A stretch of 64,000 nt of DNA from positions 6,501,501 to 6,565,500 of the forward strand of contig NZ_CP150203.1 in assembly GCF_037969725.1 (NCBI RefSeq). Reading direction: 5' to 3'. Positions within the stretch are counted from its first letter, which is position 1; each line of letters begins with the position of its first letter. Positions 9,454 through 18,565 of the stretch are shown one piece after another. A program made the translations under genes and the position numbers. Source of the DNA: Paenibacillus sp. FSL W8-0426. Its GTDB lineage: Bacteria > Bacillota > Bacilli > Paenibacillales > Paenibacillaceae. The notes under the pieces are model-generated. The model was given only the letters and a program-made list of their open reading frames with translations. It ran no database searches and was not told the DNA's origin.

Positions 9454-9558
9454 AAACCAACCTCCCTGGGATTGCTTCAGAAGCCGACCGCAAAACGGCT
9501 CGCTCGGTAGTTCTACGTGTTGTCAACTAACCAAGTAATACCCTTTTCGGCCCATGGT

Positions 9559-11904
9559 TTAATCATTGGAAGAGAAATTAGTTGCAGAAGGGGCTATGCG
9601 CGTGAAATGCTGCCACTCCTCCGGAAGCAGGGAACGGTAAGGCTCCTGCGTAAACCGGTCATCGATGAGAACCAGTACGCCGGTGTCTTCCTCCGTACGG
9701 ATCAGCCTGCCGCCAGCCTGCAGCACCTTGTTCATGCCAGGGAAAATATAGGCGTAATTAAAGCCATTGCGTCCCGTTTCATTAAAATAATCGCGAAGCA
9801 CGTTGTTTTCCAGTCCGATCTGCGGCAAACCCGCACCCACTACAACGACGCCGTTCAAGCGGTCGCCCGGCAGATCGACGCCTTCGGAAAAAACACCGCC
9901 TTGAACGGCGAAGCCGATGCGGGTACGTTCCGGATCAGGCTGGAAAGCATTCAGGAACTGGTCACGCTCCTCCTCGCTCATGCCCTGCCGCTGCATGGTG
10001 ACGTCGACATTGCCCGGTTGTTCCATGAACGTGTCGTACACTTCGCGCATGTACGGATAGGAAGGAAAGAACACGAGTAAATTGCCCCGCGGCCATTCCA
10101 CGGCCAGCTGTCGCAGCATTCCCGCAATCGGTCTTCGGGAGCGCTCCCGATCCTTATAGCGCACGGACAGCGGCATCAGCCTGACGTCGAGCTGTTCCGG
10201 CCGGAAAGGCGAAGGTACCCGCAGCGTGTAGTCGTCCTCGCCCGCGCCCAGCATGTCGCGGTAATACCCCATCGGCGACAGCGTGGCCGAGAAATGAACG
10301 ACCGAGCGAAATCCTTTGGCCGTCTGACGCAGCAGCACCGAAGGGTCCAGGCAGAACAGCCTGATTCGCACCTCGCTGCGCTCGCATTCGGCATACGTGA
10401 TGAATCGCTCATCATACAACTTGCCGATCCGCAGGAAGTTCTGGGACGCAAAATATGCGTCCAGCAGCAGCGCCTGAGCCTCCTCGTCTTGCGCTCCACC
10501 CTCAAGCAGGCACTGCTCCGCTGCCATGACGAAGGGTTCCAGCAGGTCGAACAGTTCTTCGGGAGGCTCCTTTTTCAGCAGTTCGCCCGCGTTTTCGCCG
10601 TGCGAGCGAATCGTGCCCATGTATTTGTCTACCGCACCCGCCGTGCTGGCGATGCCTTTCGCTGCAGGCAAGCTGCCCTCAAGCGCTTTGAACGTGCTCT
10701 GGGTATCAAAGAACGCGGACTTCGCCAGTTCGGCCGAAAACATCATCCTGCCGCGGTCCACCAGATTGTGGGCCTCGTCCACGAGCAGAACCGTCTTGCG
10801 TTTCTGCTCTTCCAGCATGCGTTTCAGGGAAATCCGGGGGTCGAAAATATAGTTGTAGTCGCAAATCACCGCATCGGCCGCATACGCGGCATCCAGCGAG
10901 AATTCGAACGGGCATACCCGATGTTTGCGGGCATACTGCTCGATCACCGGGCGCGTCATCAACGTCTCGTGTTCCAGCATGTCCAGCACCGCACCGTTGA
11001 TCCGGTCATAATAGCCTTCGCACATCCCGCATTGCCCGGCGTCGCATGCTTCCTCTTCCTTGAAGCAAATTTTATCCTTGGCGGTCAGGCTGATGACATG
11101 CATGTGAAGACCCTGTGCCTGCATGCGAGCAAACGCCTCTTCCGCAGTAGCACGCGTCGTCGTTCTGGCGGTCAAATAAAACAGCCTGCCTGCCTCGCCT
11201 TCCCCGATCGCCTTGACCGTCGGGAAGAGCACGGACATCGTTTTGCCGATCCCTGTGGGAGCCTTGGCCATCAACCCCTTGCCCTCGCGAATCGTCTGGT
11301 ATACCGCCCCGGCCAGCTTTCGCTGTCCCTCCCGATACTTTTGAAAAGGAAAACCAAGCCCGCGAACCGTCTCATCCCGTTTCTGCTCATGGGCAACCAT
11401 CATTTCCGCATACGGCGCGTAACCCGCGATGACCTCGGCAGCGAACTGCTCCAGCTCTTCCCGCTCCAGCATGCGCCGCATGCGGCGCTCCTCGTTGCTC
11501 ATCGAATGCACGTAAGTAAGCTGTACCTGCATACGCGGCTCATCCTGCTGGACGGCTATCATGTAAGCGTACATGATGGCTTGAGCCCAATGCACGGGAG
11601 CACCCTCCCCCAGATCGTCCAGATTGCCTGCCGTTGATTTGATCTCATCCACGGTCAGCTGCCCATCCAGGCGGATCAAGCCGTCGCAGCGCCCTTCGAT
11701 GACGTAGACCAAATCGCCGTATTGCAGCTTCGCCTCCAGGAACACCTCCTTCAGGTCTTCCTCCGCATAATCCTTCTGCACCCGCTGGTGAATGCGCGTT
11801 CCTTCATGCATCGAGGCATTGGTACGAAAGCCGGGACGAATGCTTCCACTCCGGTATACATATTCCACCAACGGTCTTACCGGTATTCGAATTTCAGTTG
11901 TCAT
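9559..11904 (-). CDS. XPD/DinG-like DEAH helicase with N-terminal RecB/Cas4-like nuclease motif
   Basis: 781 aa. Residues 1-125 carry a PD-(D/E)xK pattern: H39, D74 in EGRCDG, E87-I-K89 in DEIKST, and Q108/Y112 in the following helix. That is the layout of RecB/Cas4-type nucleases. The rest is a superfamily-2 helicase of the XPD group: Walker A APTGIGKT (about 215), a four-Cys iron-sulfur cluster region (CFKEEEACDAGQCGMC, about 275-295), the DEAH box LLVDEAHN, SATLSP, and the late GGRLIR motif. It probably unwinds and cleaves DNA in repair or replication. It is not part of an evident operon. Confidence 0.88.
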   Translation of the reverse strand: MTTEIRIPVRPLVEYVYRSGSIRPGFRTNASMHEGTRIHQRVQKDYAEEDLKEVFLEAKLQYGDLVYVIEGRCDGLIRLDGQLTVDEIKSTAGNLDDLGEGAPVHWAQAIMYAYMIAVQQDEPRMQVQLTYVHSMSNEERRMRRMLEREELEQFAAEVIAGYAPYAEMMVAHEQKRDETVRGLGFPFQKYREGQRKLAGAVYQTIREGKGLMAKAPTGIGKTMSVLFPTVKAIGEGEAGRLFYLTARTTTRATAEEAFARMQAQGLHMHVISLTAKDKICFKEEEACDAGQCGMCEGYYDRINGAVLDMLEHETLMTRPVIEQYARKHRVCPFEFSLDAAYAADAVICDYNYIFDPRISLKRMLEEQKRKTVLLVDEAHNLVDRGRMMFSAELAKSAFFDTQSTFKALEGSLPAAKGIASTAGAVDKYMGTIRSHGENAGELLKKEPPEELFDLLEPFVMAAEQCLLEGGAQDEEAQALLLDAYFASQNFLRIGKLYDERFITYAECERSEVRIRLFCLDPSVLLRQTAKGFRSVVHFSATLSPMGYYRDMLGAGEDDYTLRVPSPFRPEQLDVRLMPLSVRYKDRERSRRPIAGMLRQLAVEWPRGNLLVFFPSYPYMREVYDTFMEQPGNVDVTMQRQGMSEEERDQFLNAFQPDPERTRIGFAVQGGVFSEGVDLPGDRLNGVVVVGAGLPQIGLENNVLRDYFNETGRNGFNYAYIFPGMNKVLQAGGRLIRTEEDTGVLVLIDDRFTQEPYRSLLPEEWQHFTRIAPSATNFSSND

Positions 11905-12093
11905 GCGATCACCCGTTCCGTATATAGTCCCTATACTTTACCATGAAATACTGGCTGATTTCATGTTTACGGACGTATTTAAATGCAGCACCCATTTCCG
12001 CCAGGAGCCATCAAACCGGGTTTGGATCAGCGTTACCATAAGCTATCTTGAGTAGTAAACCATAAAGAAATGCACAATAAGGGGGAGAAGCTC

Positions 12094-12201
12094 ATGTACC
12101 TCTATTCAATACCTGGTCGTTTCCTGACCAACCCCGCAAAGATGGGTCGTTTCGATTCGTTTCAGGATGATGCTTGGTGCTTTTTGACACGGCTCGCCTG
12201 A
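12094..12201 (+). CDS. Candidate small protein or leader peptide, 35 aa
   Basis: 35 codons starting ATG at 12094, preceded by AAGGGGGAG with six bases of spacing, a much better Shine-Dalgarno than expected by chance. The peptide starts MYLYSIPGRF and ends LTRLA; it is not hydrophobic. Its 3' end overlaps the -35 element of the promoter for the next gene. Length, lack of a family and the overlap leave doubt. It could be a small protein, a leader, or a chance reading frame. Confidence 0.35.
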   Translation: MYLYSIPGRFLTNPAKMGRFDSFQDDAWCFLTRLA

Positions 12202-12213
12202 ACATAGCATAAT
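12184..12213 (+). promoter_or_regulatory. Sigma-A promoter of LTA-synthase-like gene
   Basis: Perfect -35 TTGACA (12184-12189), 18-bp spacer, -10 CATAAT (12208-12213), located about 35 bp before the TTG start. Confidence 0.65.
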
Positions 12214-12249
12214 AATTGTAAATGAAACAACGGAAGGGAAGGCGGTATT

Positions 12250-14331
12250 TTGTCACGCAGCTCACTCGGCCGGTTTCTAAGCGGACCGTTCATCTTATTC
12301 ACCGTGATCATGATGATCAAGAGCTCTCTCGCCTGGATCGTGATCTTCGACGATATTCCGGTATGGAAGCCCTTGTTGACCGAATTGCCGCTCATCTGGA
12401 TCTGCTTCTGCCTGATCGAATGGTTTGCGGCTAAACGGCGCATGTGGGCGTACCTCGGATTGGATTTGCTCCTGTCCGGCATTTTTTTTGCAGCCATTAT
12501 GTATTACAAATATTACGGGGTCATCGTCAATTACCATGCCCTGGCGCAAGTCAACCAAGTCACTGCGGTGAAGAGCAGCATGTTCTCCCTGCTTGATCCG
12601 TATTATCTGTTTATTTTCACCGATATTATCGTCATCGGAGGCATCCTGATCCGTCGTCGCATCCGGCATGGAGGCCTTGAACTCCCCGGGCGCATTCCGC
12701 TTGAGAAGCGTACCCGGAGACGGATTGCGTCCGTCATTCTCGTGCTCTCCTTAGTTGTTTGCTTGCTCAACATTTATCCCAATCGGGCTAGCATGAACGA
12801 GCTTATCCAGGCTGAACAGATGGGCATTCTCGGGTATGAGGCATTTACGATTCTGGCGGATCGGCCGAAAAAACCCGTCCCGCTGGAGGCGATCGACCAG
12901 AACGCCGTGAACGAGCTCAAGCAGACAACGAGCGTGCCTGCCGTCGTGGAAGCCGGCGCAGCCAAAGGCCGTAATGTCATTGTGCTGCAGTTGGAGTCAT
13001 TCCAGAACTTCCTGATCGGGCTGGAAGTGGATGGGCAGGAAGTGACTCCGAATTTGAACGAATTGGCACGGAAAAGCCTGTATTTCCCGAATTTCTACCA
13101 ACAGGTGGGACAGGGAAATACGTCGGATGCCGAATTTGTGGTGAATACGTCGTTTTATATTCCCCCAAACGGAGCCGCTTCAACAGTCTATGCCAGTAAA
13201 GAACTGCCCAGCCTGCCCAGACTGATGGGGGCAAACGGTTACCAGACGGCGACGTTCCACACCAATGACGTTCATTTCTGGAACCGGGATCAGCTGTATC
13301 AAGCGCTGGGTTTCGACCATTATTATGATTTGAAATATTTCGGAACGGAGGACACGGTTGCTTTCTCCGCATCAGATGAGGTGTTATACGCCAAAACGCT
13401 GGATAAACTGGAGGAAATGCAAGCTTCAGAATCTCCTTTTTACGCACAGGTCATCTCTATGTCGGCGCACCATCCTTATGAATTGCCTGAACGAAAGGTC
13501 GATATGACCCTTCCCGAACGATTCAAAAATACGCTGCCCGGCAACTACCTGGTGTCCCAGCATTATGCAGACAAGGCTGTGGGGACTTTCATCGAGGGAC
13601 TGAAGCAGCGCGGATTGTGGGATAACAGCCTGCTCGTCGTATACGGCGATCACCTCGGCCTTCCGATCTACTCGCTCGACAAAGACGACAAAGCGCTCAT
13701 GAAAGAGATCTACGGCCGCGAATATACGTCTGCGGACATGATCAACATTCCGCTGATCATCTCTTCGCCGGGCGTGGCGCCGGGAACACAGCTCGGACAG
13801 ATCGGCGGCCAGGTCGACATTCTGCCAACGATTGCCGGACTGACGGGTTTGTCCTTGGAGAATCAGCTGCACTTCGGGCAAGATCTGCTGAGGGAAGGCG
13901 GCAACCTGCTGCCGGAGCGTTATTATTTGCCTTCCGGATCGGTGCTGAACGATGCGTCATTGTTTATTCCGAAAACCGGGTATGGGGACGGCACCCATTA
14001 TTCTTTGGAAGAAGCTGCGGCGAGAAACATGCTTGCGCTGAAACCGGCCGTGGATGACTCCGCACAAGATGAAGCCACTCCGGCGATGGTGAATGGCAAT
14101 GCTGAGGAAGGTAACACTAAAGACGTTCATGCTGCTGATACCGTAAAAACGAAGGATCAAACAGCGGAGGATCAAACAGAGGATCATCAGGCAGGGACTG
14201 CTCAGGACGAGAATTCATCGGCAGCTTCCACGCCGTACATCACCAAAGAACAATATGAACGGGCACTGGAACTCATTCATTTGTCCAATAGTTATCTGAG
14301 CCAGCTCCCGGACCGAAATCAAGATCAATAA
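12250..14331 (+). CDS. LTA synthase family sulfatase-fold membrane protein
   Basis: 693 aa with a TTG start after GGAAGGGAAGG. Five hydrophobic helices (about 10-175) anchor an extracellular sulfatase-fold domain. The nucleophile Thr is visible in GQGNTSDAEF (T291), followed by the HTNDVHFWNRD region and the metal-binding YGDHLG. These fit glycerolphosphate transfer from phosphatidylglycerol to lipoteichoic acid, as in LtaS/YfnI/YqgS. The C-terminal extension after about residue 590 is acidic and low in complexity (Asp/Glu/Thr/Gln-rich), not part of the usual enzyme. Primase or synthase roles cannot be separated from sequence. Confidence 0.92.
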   Translation: MSRSSLGRFLSGPFILFTVIMMIKSSLAWIVIFDDIPVWKPLLTELPLIWICFCLIEWFAAKRRMWAYLGLDLLLSGIFFAAIMYYKYYGVIVNYHALAQVNQVTAVKSSMFSLLDPYYLFIFTDIIVIGGILIRRRIRHGGLELPGRIPLEKRTRRRIASVILVLSLVVCLLNIYPNRASMNELIQAEQMGILGYEAFTILADRPKKPVPLEAIDQNAVNELKQTTSVPAVVEAGAAKGRNVIVLQLESFQNFLIGLEVDGQEVTPNLNELARKSLYFPNFYQQVGQGNTSDAEFVVNTSFYIPPNGAASTVYASKELPSLPRLMGANGYQTATFHTNDVHFWNRDQLYQALGFDHYYDLKYFGTEDTVAFSASDEVLYAKTLDKLEEMQASESPFYAQVISMSAHHPYELPERKVDMTLPERFKNTLPGNYLVSQHYADKAVGTFIEGLKQRGLWDNSLLVVYGDHLGLPIYSLDKDDKALMKEIYGREYTSADMINIPLIISSPGVAPGTQLGQIGGQVDILPTIAGLTGLSLENQLHFGQDLLREGGNLLPERYYLPSGSVLNDASLFIPKTGYGDGTHYSLEEAAARNMLALKPAVDDSAQDEATPAMVNGNAEEGNTKDVHAADTVKTKDQTAEDQTEDHQAGTAQDENSSAASTPYITKEQYERALELIHLSNSYLSQLPDRNQDQ

Positions 14332-14683
14332 CGCCATTATTCAATCTATATAAACCGCACTAATCATTCACACTAGGGCAATGCGAGTGCAGTACCATCT
14401 TCCGATCGCTGTTATCCCCAAATTTTTTGGATTCCCCTTTTCTAAGGGGAAAATCCGGTGATAAGCCTATGCTTCCGATGCAGCTTTCTTTCAGAAAGCT
14501 TTTAGAACGCTTTGCTTCTCCAGATTGGTTCTGCCTCTTCGTTAACGTGTGTTTGTTTTTTGCGGTTTATATATTCATGAAATGTCGAAAGCCCGCAGAC
14601 GCGGGTCCGGTGACGGACTGCTCTGCGGGCTATTTTGTGTTAAGAACGGTTACTCTATGTTGCTCATCGTCTCATACAATGAA
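14332..14683. other. Intergenic region with two hairpins
   Basis: 352 bp between convergent genes. TTCCCCTT/AAGGGGAA (14432-14451) is a short stem, and a strong terminator lies at 14590-14636. No credible gene is seen. Confidence 0.6.
14590..14636. terminator. Terminator between LTA-synthase-like gene and GNAT gene
   Basis: AGCCCGCAGA (14590-14599) pairs perfectly with TCTGCGGGCT (14622-14631), followed by ATTTTG on the plus strand and CTTTC on the minus strand. It probably serves both convergent genes. Confidence 0.7.
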
Positions 14684-15355
14684 TTACAACGGCTGCAGGG
14701 ACACCGTATCCCGTTCCGACAGCTTGGCCGCCATGTCCAGCCATTCCTGCGGTTTGTTCGGCAGTACGGCATAGTACCGATTCAGGAAATCGTACACCAG
14801 GCTTGTCGGGAGCTCGGCCAGCTCCTCGTCGCCAGGCATGAAGCATAGATCCAATCCTCCCACCGCTTCGCCGTCTCCCTGCCAGGACGGATGAACATAC
14901 GGAAAGTCGATCCGTTTGTATCCGAGGTGCGACAGCACCTCGCGGCGTACGTAAGGGTCCATCGGTTTAATGCTGCCGAACGAATGATCCTGGCTCAGGT
15001 ACGGGTTGTAGATTTCGGCAAACATGCCGAACAGCTCTTTGCCGTTCGCTGCAGCGAGTGCCTGCAGGTCACGCTTCCGGTGGTTGGCCAGAAATGCGCC
15101 AATGCCAAGTCCTTCGCGGCCGATGATCGTGAAGTCGGTCATGGCCACGTTCCAGTCCTCGTAATAGCGATATTCGGTCGCACCTACAACCTGTCCTTCA
15201 TGAACCGCCACGAATACGCGGATGCCCGGGTCTTCCAGCGGTTCCTTCCACAGCGGGAAGTCCAGCACTTCCTCAGGCGGGAAAATCTCCTTCATCAGGT
15301 TGTGCATCTGGGCGAACAGCGGGTCTTCAATCGATGTAATTCGTTGATATTCCAT
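14684..15355 (-). CDS. GNAT-family acetyltransferase-like protein
   Basis: 223 aa. The N-terminal two thirds follow the GNAT fold: IRVFVAVHEGQVVGATEYRYY is the central beta4-type strand pair and GREGLGIGAFLANHRK resembles the acetyl-CoA pyrophosphate loop. The acceptor is unknown. The start has an ideal AAGGAGG eight bases upstream. It is separated by about 150 bp from a second GNAT gene in the same orientation. The C-terminal 50 residues are family-specific and not recognised. Confidence 0.75.
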   Translation of the reverse strand: MEYQRITSIEDPLFAQMHNLMKEIFPPEEVLDFPLWKEPLEDPGIRVFVAVHEGQVVGATEYRYYEDWNVAMTDFTIIGREGLGIGAFLANHRKRDLQALAAANGKELFGMFAEIYNPYLSQDHSFGSIKPMDPYVRREVLSHLGYKRIDFPYVHPSWQGDGEAVGGLDLCFMPGDEELAELPTSLVYDFLNRYYAVLPNKPQEWLDMAAKLSERDTVSLQPL

Positions 15356-15501
15356 GATGACGGCCTCCTTATCATTTGCATGCTTTTGAATGAATGATTG
15401 TTAAACGGAGCCACTGCGTGGTCAGAAACATCTTCCGATCGTCATCGTATCAATGTCCAATTCAACCAAGAATCGTTGACTTAAAAGTACTTTGCCGCAT
15501 G

Positions 15502-16191
15502 TTACTTGAACGGATTGCGCCACTCCATCAGGGCGGCATAGTTGCAGGACTCCTCGTCGTCCAGATAGTCCGCCGCAACGCCCACGGGCATTCGCCCGCA
15601 GCGCAAAAGGAACGAGACGACCGGATCGCGAAGCTCTCCCGCGGTTACGCTCTCCAGGTACGCTTCTGCCGACATCTGTCCGGCAACGAGATGATACCCC
15701 GGCATCCGGCCTGCGCCCAGCAAGCGGTCCATCCCTTGAGCGATCACCAGATGGTACATCGCCTGCATCATAAGCTGGGCCAGCCCCCATTTGCGATACT
15801 TGGGACGAACGCAAAGATCGACGATATATAACGTATTGCCATCCGGCTGATGATTGCGAATATAACCGTCATCCGTCACTTCGGCCCAGGTATGCTGCGC
15901 CGGGTGATCAGGGTCCCAGTTCATGCGCAGCGACGTCATTGATCCTGCCAGCTCGCCATCCACTTCGATACATATGGCTCCGTGAGGATAATGCGCAATG
16001 TGGCTGGTGAGCTGCTCATGGTTCCACAGCAGCTCCTCCGGGTATGGCGGCGGGAAACTCTCCGCCTGAATGCGGATCAGCTCGTCGAAGTCGGCTGCGG
16101 CATAGCTGCGAATGACGGCCTTGGCCGGTCTGCCGTTCCGATCCGGGCCGGCAATGTACATCTCTTTCCGATACAAGCCATGCTGAGCCAT
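15502..16191 (-). CDS. GNAT-family N-acetyltransferase
   Basis: 229 aa from the ATG at 16191, which has AAAGGGGG seven bases upstream. The GNAT core is clear: AVIRSYAAADFDELIRIQ at the N-terminus, ICIEVDGELAGSMTSLR, LYIVDLCVRPKYRKWGLAQLMMQ with the acetyl-CoA-binding R-x-x-x-x-G-variant (PKYRKWGLA). It starts 35 bp after the stop of a nitrilase-family gene, so the two are likely cotranscribed. In Bacillus YhcX-type proteins a GNAT and a nitrilase domain are fused (family knowledge), suggesting the two products act together here. Substrate unknown. Confidence 0.85.
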   Translation of the reverse strand: MAQHGLYRKEMYIAGPDRNGRPAKAVIRSYAAADFDELIRIQAESFPPPYPEELLWNHEQLTSHIAHYPHGAICIEVDGELAGSMTSLRMNWDPDHPAQHTWAEVTDDGYIRNHQPDGNTLYIVDLCVRPKYRKWGLAQLMMQAMYHLVIAQGMDRLLGAGRMPGYHLVAGQMSAEAYLESVTAGELRDPVVSFLLRCGRMPVGVAADYLDDEESCNYAALMEWRNPFK

Positions 16192-16226
16192 CGCTGAACC
16201 CCCTTTCTGCCATAATCGAAGCACGT

Positions 16227-17084
16227 TTATTTCCAATCGGTGTACAGATCGGTACGACGGTCGCGCCATGTGGTAACCGAACCGCGTTCGCGCACCTCAT
16301 ACAGCAGATCCAAATCAAGGTCAGCCGTTACGAGCATGTCGTCATTGATTTCCCCTTCGGCCAAAATGCCGCGCGGCGGAAACGGCACGTCGTTCGGCGT
16401 AATAATCGCGGCTTGACCATAATTGGCCCGCATGAAGTCAACCGTTTTCAGGCTGCCCACCGTTCCGGTGAGTACAACATAGACCTGGTTCTCCACCGCA
16501 CGCGCGTGGCTCGTATAACGGACGCGATAGAAGCCATGACGGTCATCCGTGCAGGATGGGCAGAAAATGACGTCAGCCCCCTTCGCCTTCGCCATGCGTA
16601 CGATTTCCGGAAATTCAATATCATAACAAGTCAGCATCGCAATCCGGCCTTTATCCGTGTCGAACACCTCAAGCCCTTCGCCAGGCGCCATGTTCCATTC
16701 ATCCACTTCCGTAGGTGTAATGTGGATTTTGGCTTGGCGCGCGATGCGGCCGTCCGGATAGAACAGGTGAGCCGTGTTGTACAGCTTGCCTTCACGGCGG
16801 ATAACATGTGTTCCCCCGATGAGGTGCATGCCATACTTCGCCGCCAGCGACGTAAACAACTGTTCATACTGGTCCGTGAAATCCGGCAAGTCCTCAATGG
16901 TCAGTGCGTTACCCTGCTCATCCCCGATGGACATTAACTGCGTGGTAAAAAACTCGGGAAACAGCACGAATTCAGTGCCGAATTCGCTGGCTGCCCGTAT
17001 GTAATGCTCGGACTGAGCAGCAAATTGCTCGAACGAGCCGATCGTTTCCAAATGATATTGCACAGCGGATACCCGCAGTTTCAT
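16227..17084 (-). CDS. Carbon-nitrogen hydrolase (nitrilase superfamily)
   Basis: 285 aa starting MKLRVSAVQYHL, with GGAGG ten bases upstream. The catalytic triad is recognisable: Glu in LFPEFF, Lys in AKIHITPTE, Cys in MLTCYDIEFPE. This predicts an amidase that hydrolyses C-N bonds through a thioester intermediate in the cytoplasm. The substrate cannot be deduced. It is followed 35 bp later by a GNAT acetyltransferase, matching the domain pair fused in YhcX-like proteins. The neighbouring cidR is in the same orientation upstream, 60 bp away, and could be on a separate transcript. Confidence 0.9.
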   Translation of the reverse strand: MKLRVSAVQYHLETIGSFEQFAAQSEHYIRAASEFGTEFVLFPEFFTTQLMSIGDEQGNALTIEDLPDFTDQYEQLFTSLAAKYGMHLIGGTHVIRREGKLYNTAHLFYPDGRIARQAKIHITPTEVDEWNMAPGEGLEVFDTDKGRIAMLTCYDIEFPEIVRMAKAKGADVIFCPSCTDDRHGFYRVRYTSHARAVENQVYVVLTGTVGSLKTVDFMRANYGQAAIITPNDVPFPPRGILAEGEINDDMLVTADLDLDLLYEVRERGSVTTWRDRRTDLYTDWK

Positions 17085-17145
17085 CGAACAAACACCTCCA
17101 CCATAGTCTGAATTCATTTTACCAATGAAACCGTGATATTCCTAA

Positions 17146-18027
17146 TCATTTCAGCTTCGATTGCGTAAACGAAATCCACTCCCTCGCGGCAAACGAAAGA
17201 TAACGATCTTTGCGCCAGATCATGCCCAGCTGCCAAGGAATAACGGGCTCTTCCACGGACATGATCCGCACGCGCATATGGTCCACCTCGCGGCAGATCG
17301 TTTCCGGCAGCAGCGCCACGCCCAAATTGGCAGCCACCATCGAACTAAGCAGGTCCCACTGCGAGCTCTCATAGACGACGCGCGGCTGGAATCCCGCTCC
17401 CTGGCAGGCAGCGATAATCCGGTCGTGCAGCGCGAAGTCCTCCCTGAACAGCACGAAAGCATCATGCTCCAGTTCGCGCAGCGCAACCGTCCCCTTGTCG
17501 GCAAGCGGATGGGAAGGATGTACGAGCAGGTTCAACTTTTCCTCCACGAATACGAAGTGATCGAGCACCTCGTCCACCGTGGGCAGCACCGCCACGCCGA
17601 TATCCAGCGCACCGCTGATCACGTCGGCCTCCACTTTTTTCGCGCCATCTTCGAACAGTTCGATGGTCACTTGGGGAAATGCCTTGTGGAACTCGCCAAT
17701 AATCATCGGGAAAAAGCTGGATCCCACCATGGGCGGCAGACCGATGCGCAAATGTCCCTTCTTCAGGTTCATCAGATCGTCCAATTCCGACGACAAGCTG
17801 CGGAACGACTTTTCGATTTCCTGCGCCTGACGGAAAAACACATGGCCCGCATCGGTCAACTCCACCCTTTTGCCGTAACGATCGAACAAGGTCACGCCGA
17901 GCTCGTCCTCCAGGCTTTTTACCGTTTTGCTGATCGTGGGCTGTGTGATAAACAGCACTTCTGCCGCCTTGGTGAAGCTCTGCTGTCTCGCTACCTCGAG
18001 AAAATATTGCAAATGGCGAATATCCAT
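17146..18027 (-). CDS. cidR: LysR-family regulator of cidAB
   Basis: 293 aa. The N-terminal winged HTH (MDIRHLQYFLEVARQQSFTKAAEVLFITQPTISK begins the protein) is followed by a LysR effector domain (about 90-290). It is divergently transcribed from a cidA/cidB pair, the arrangement of CidR (YwbI in Bacillus), which in that family activates cidAB in response to acetate or overflow metabolism. Gene symbol is assigned from context plus family; the effector specificity is inference. Confidence 0.85.
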   Translation of the reverse strand: MDIRHLQYFLEVARQQSFTKAAEVLFITQPTISKTVKSLEDELGVTLFDRYGKRVELTDAGHVFFRQAQEIEKSFRSLSSELDDLMNLKKGHLRIGLPPMVGSSFFPMIIGEFHKAFPQVTIELFEDGAKKVEADVISGALDIGVAVLPTVDEVLDHFVFVEEKLNLLVHPSHPLADKGTVALRELEHDAFVLFREDFALHDRIIAACQGAGFQPRVVYESSQWDLLSSMVAANLGVALLPETICREVDHMRVRIMSVEEPVIPWQLGMIWRKDRYLSFAAREWISFTQSKLK

Positions 18028-18193
18028 CGTAATATGCCCACCCCTTCCATAGATAAATGGAATGATAAATATTCTTAATATGCATTTTACTCATGAAAGA
18101 TGTCGCTGTAAAATTTGAAATGACAAAGCTTTATTACTTTCATTTTTCATAACAAACATGTTCTTCATTCACATATTCAAAGGAGGGTTTACC

Positions 18194-18565
18194 GTGAAAA
18201 AATGGGGCATTGGCATCGTGCAGGTTGCGCTGCTCATGGTGTTCTCGCTCGGGATGGACCAATTGGCCCGAGTTCTCCATCTGCCCGTCCCGGGATCGAT
18301 CCTCGGCATGGTGATCCTGTTCCTTCTGCTCCAGGCCGGCGTCGTGAAGCTGCGCTGGATCGAGGTTGGCGCGGGCTGGCTCCTGGGCGAGCTGCTGCTG
18401 TTTTTCATTCCGTCGGCCGTAGGCATCATGAATTACGTGCCGATGCTGGAACAGGACGGATTGCAAATTTTGTTCATCGTGCTGTTAAGCACGTTTCTGG
18501 TGATGGCCTGCACGGGTCTGGTCGCCAGCCGAATCGCCAAAAGAAAGGAGCGTCATACGGGATGA
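18194..18565 (+). CDS. cidA: CidA/LrgA-family holin-like protein
   Basis: 123 aa, GTG start at 18194 with AGGAGG seven bases upstream; an in-frame ATG twelve codons earlier lacks a ribosome binding site. Four membrane helices span most of the protein, and PVPGSILGMVILFLLL is the conserved CidA/LrgA signature. The family forms holin-like membrane oligomers affecting murein hydrolase activity and, more recently, export of overflow metabolites such as pyruvate. The stop overlaps the next start (ATGA), coupling it to cidB. Confidence 0.9.
   Translation: MKKWGIGIVQVALLMVFSLGMDQLARVLHLPVPGSILGMVILFLLLQAGVVKLRWIEVGAGWLLGELLLFFIPSAVGIMNYVPMLEQDGLQILFIVLLSTFLVMACTGLVASRIAKRKERHTG

Larger units (their letters stand above)
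11905..12249. other. Intergenic region before the LTA-synthase-like gene
   Basis: 345 bp between divergent genes. It holds one small ORF with a strong ribosome binding site (12094-12201) and a good sigma-A promoter for the downstream gene (12184-12213). Nothing else is recognisable. Confidence 0.6.

Noticed and set aside
14427..14774. 115-codon plus-strand open frame with hydrophobic stretch
   Set aside because: It runs through a terminator hairpin and into the opposite-strand GNAT gene, and has no ribosome binding site.
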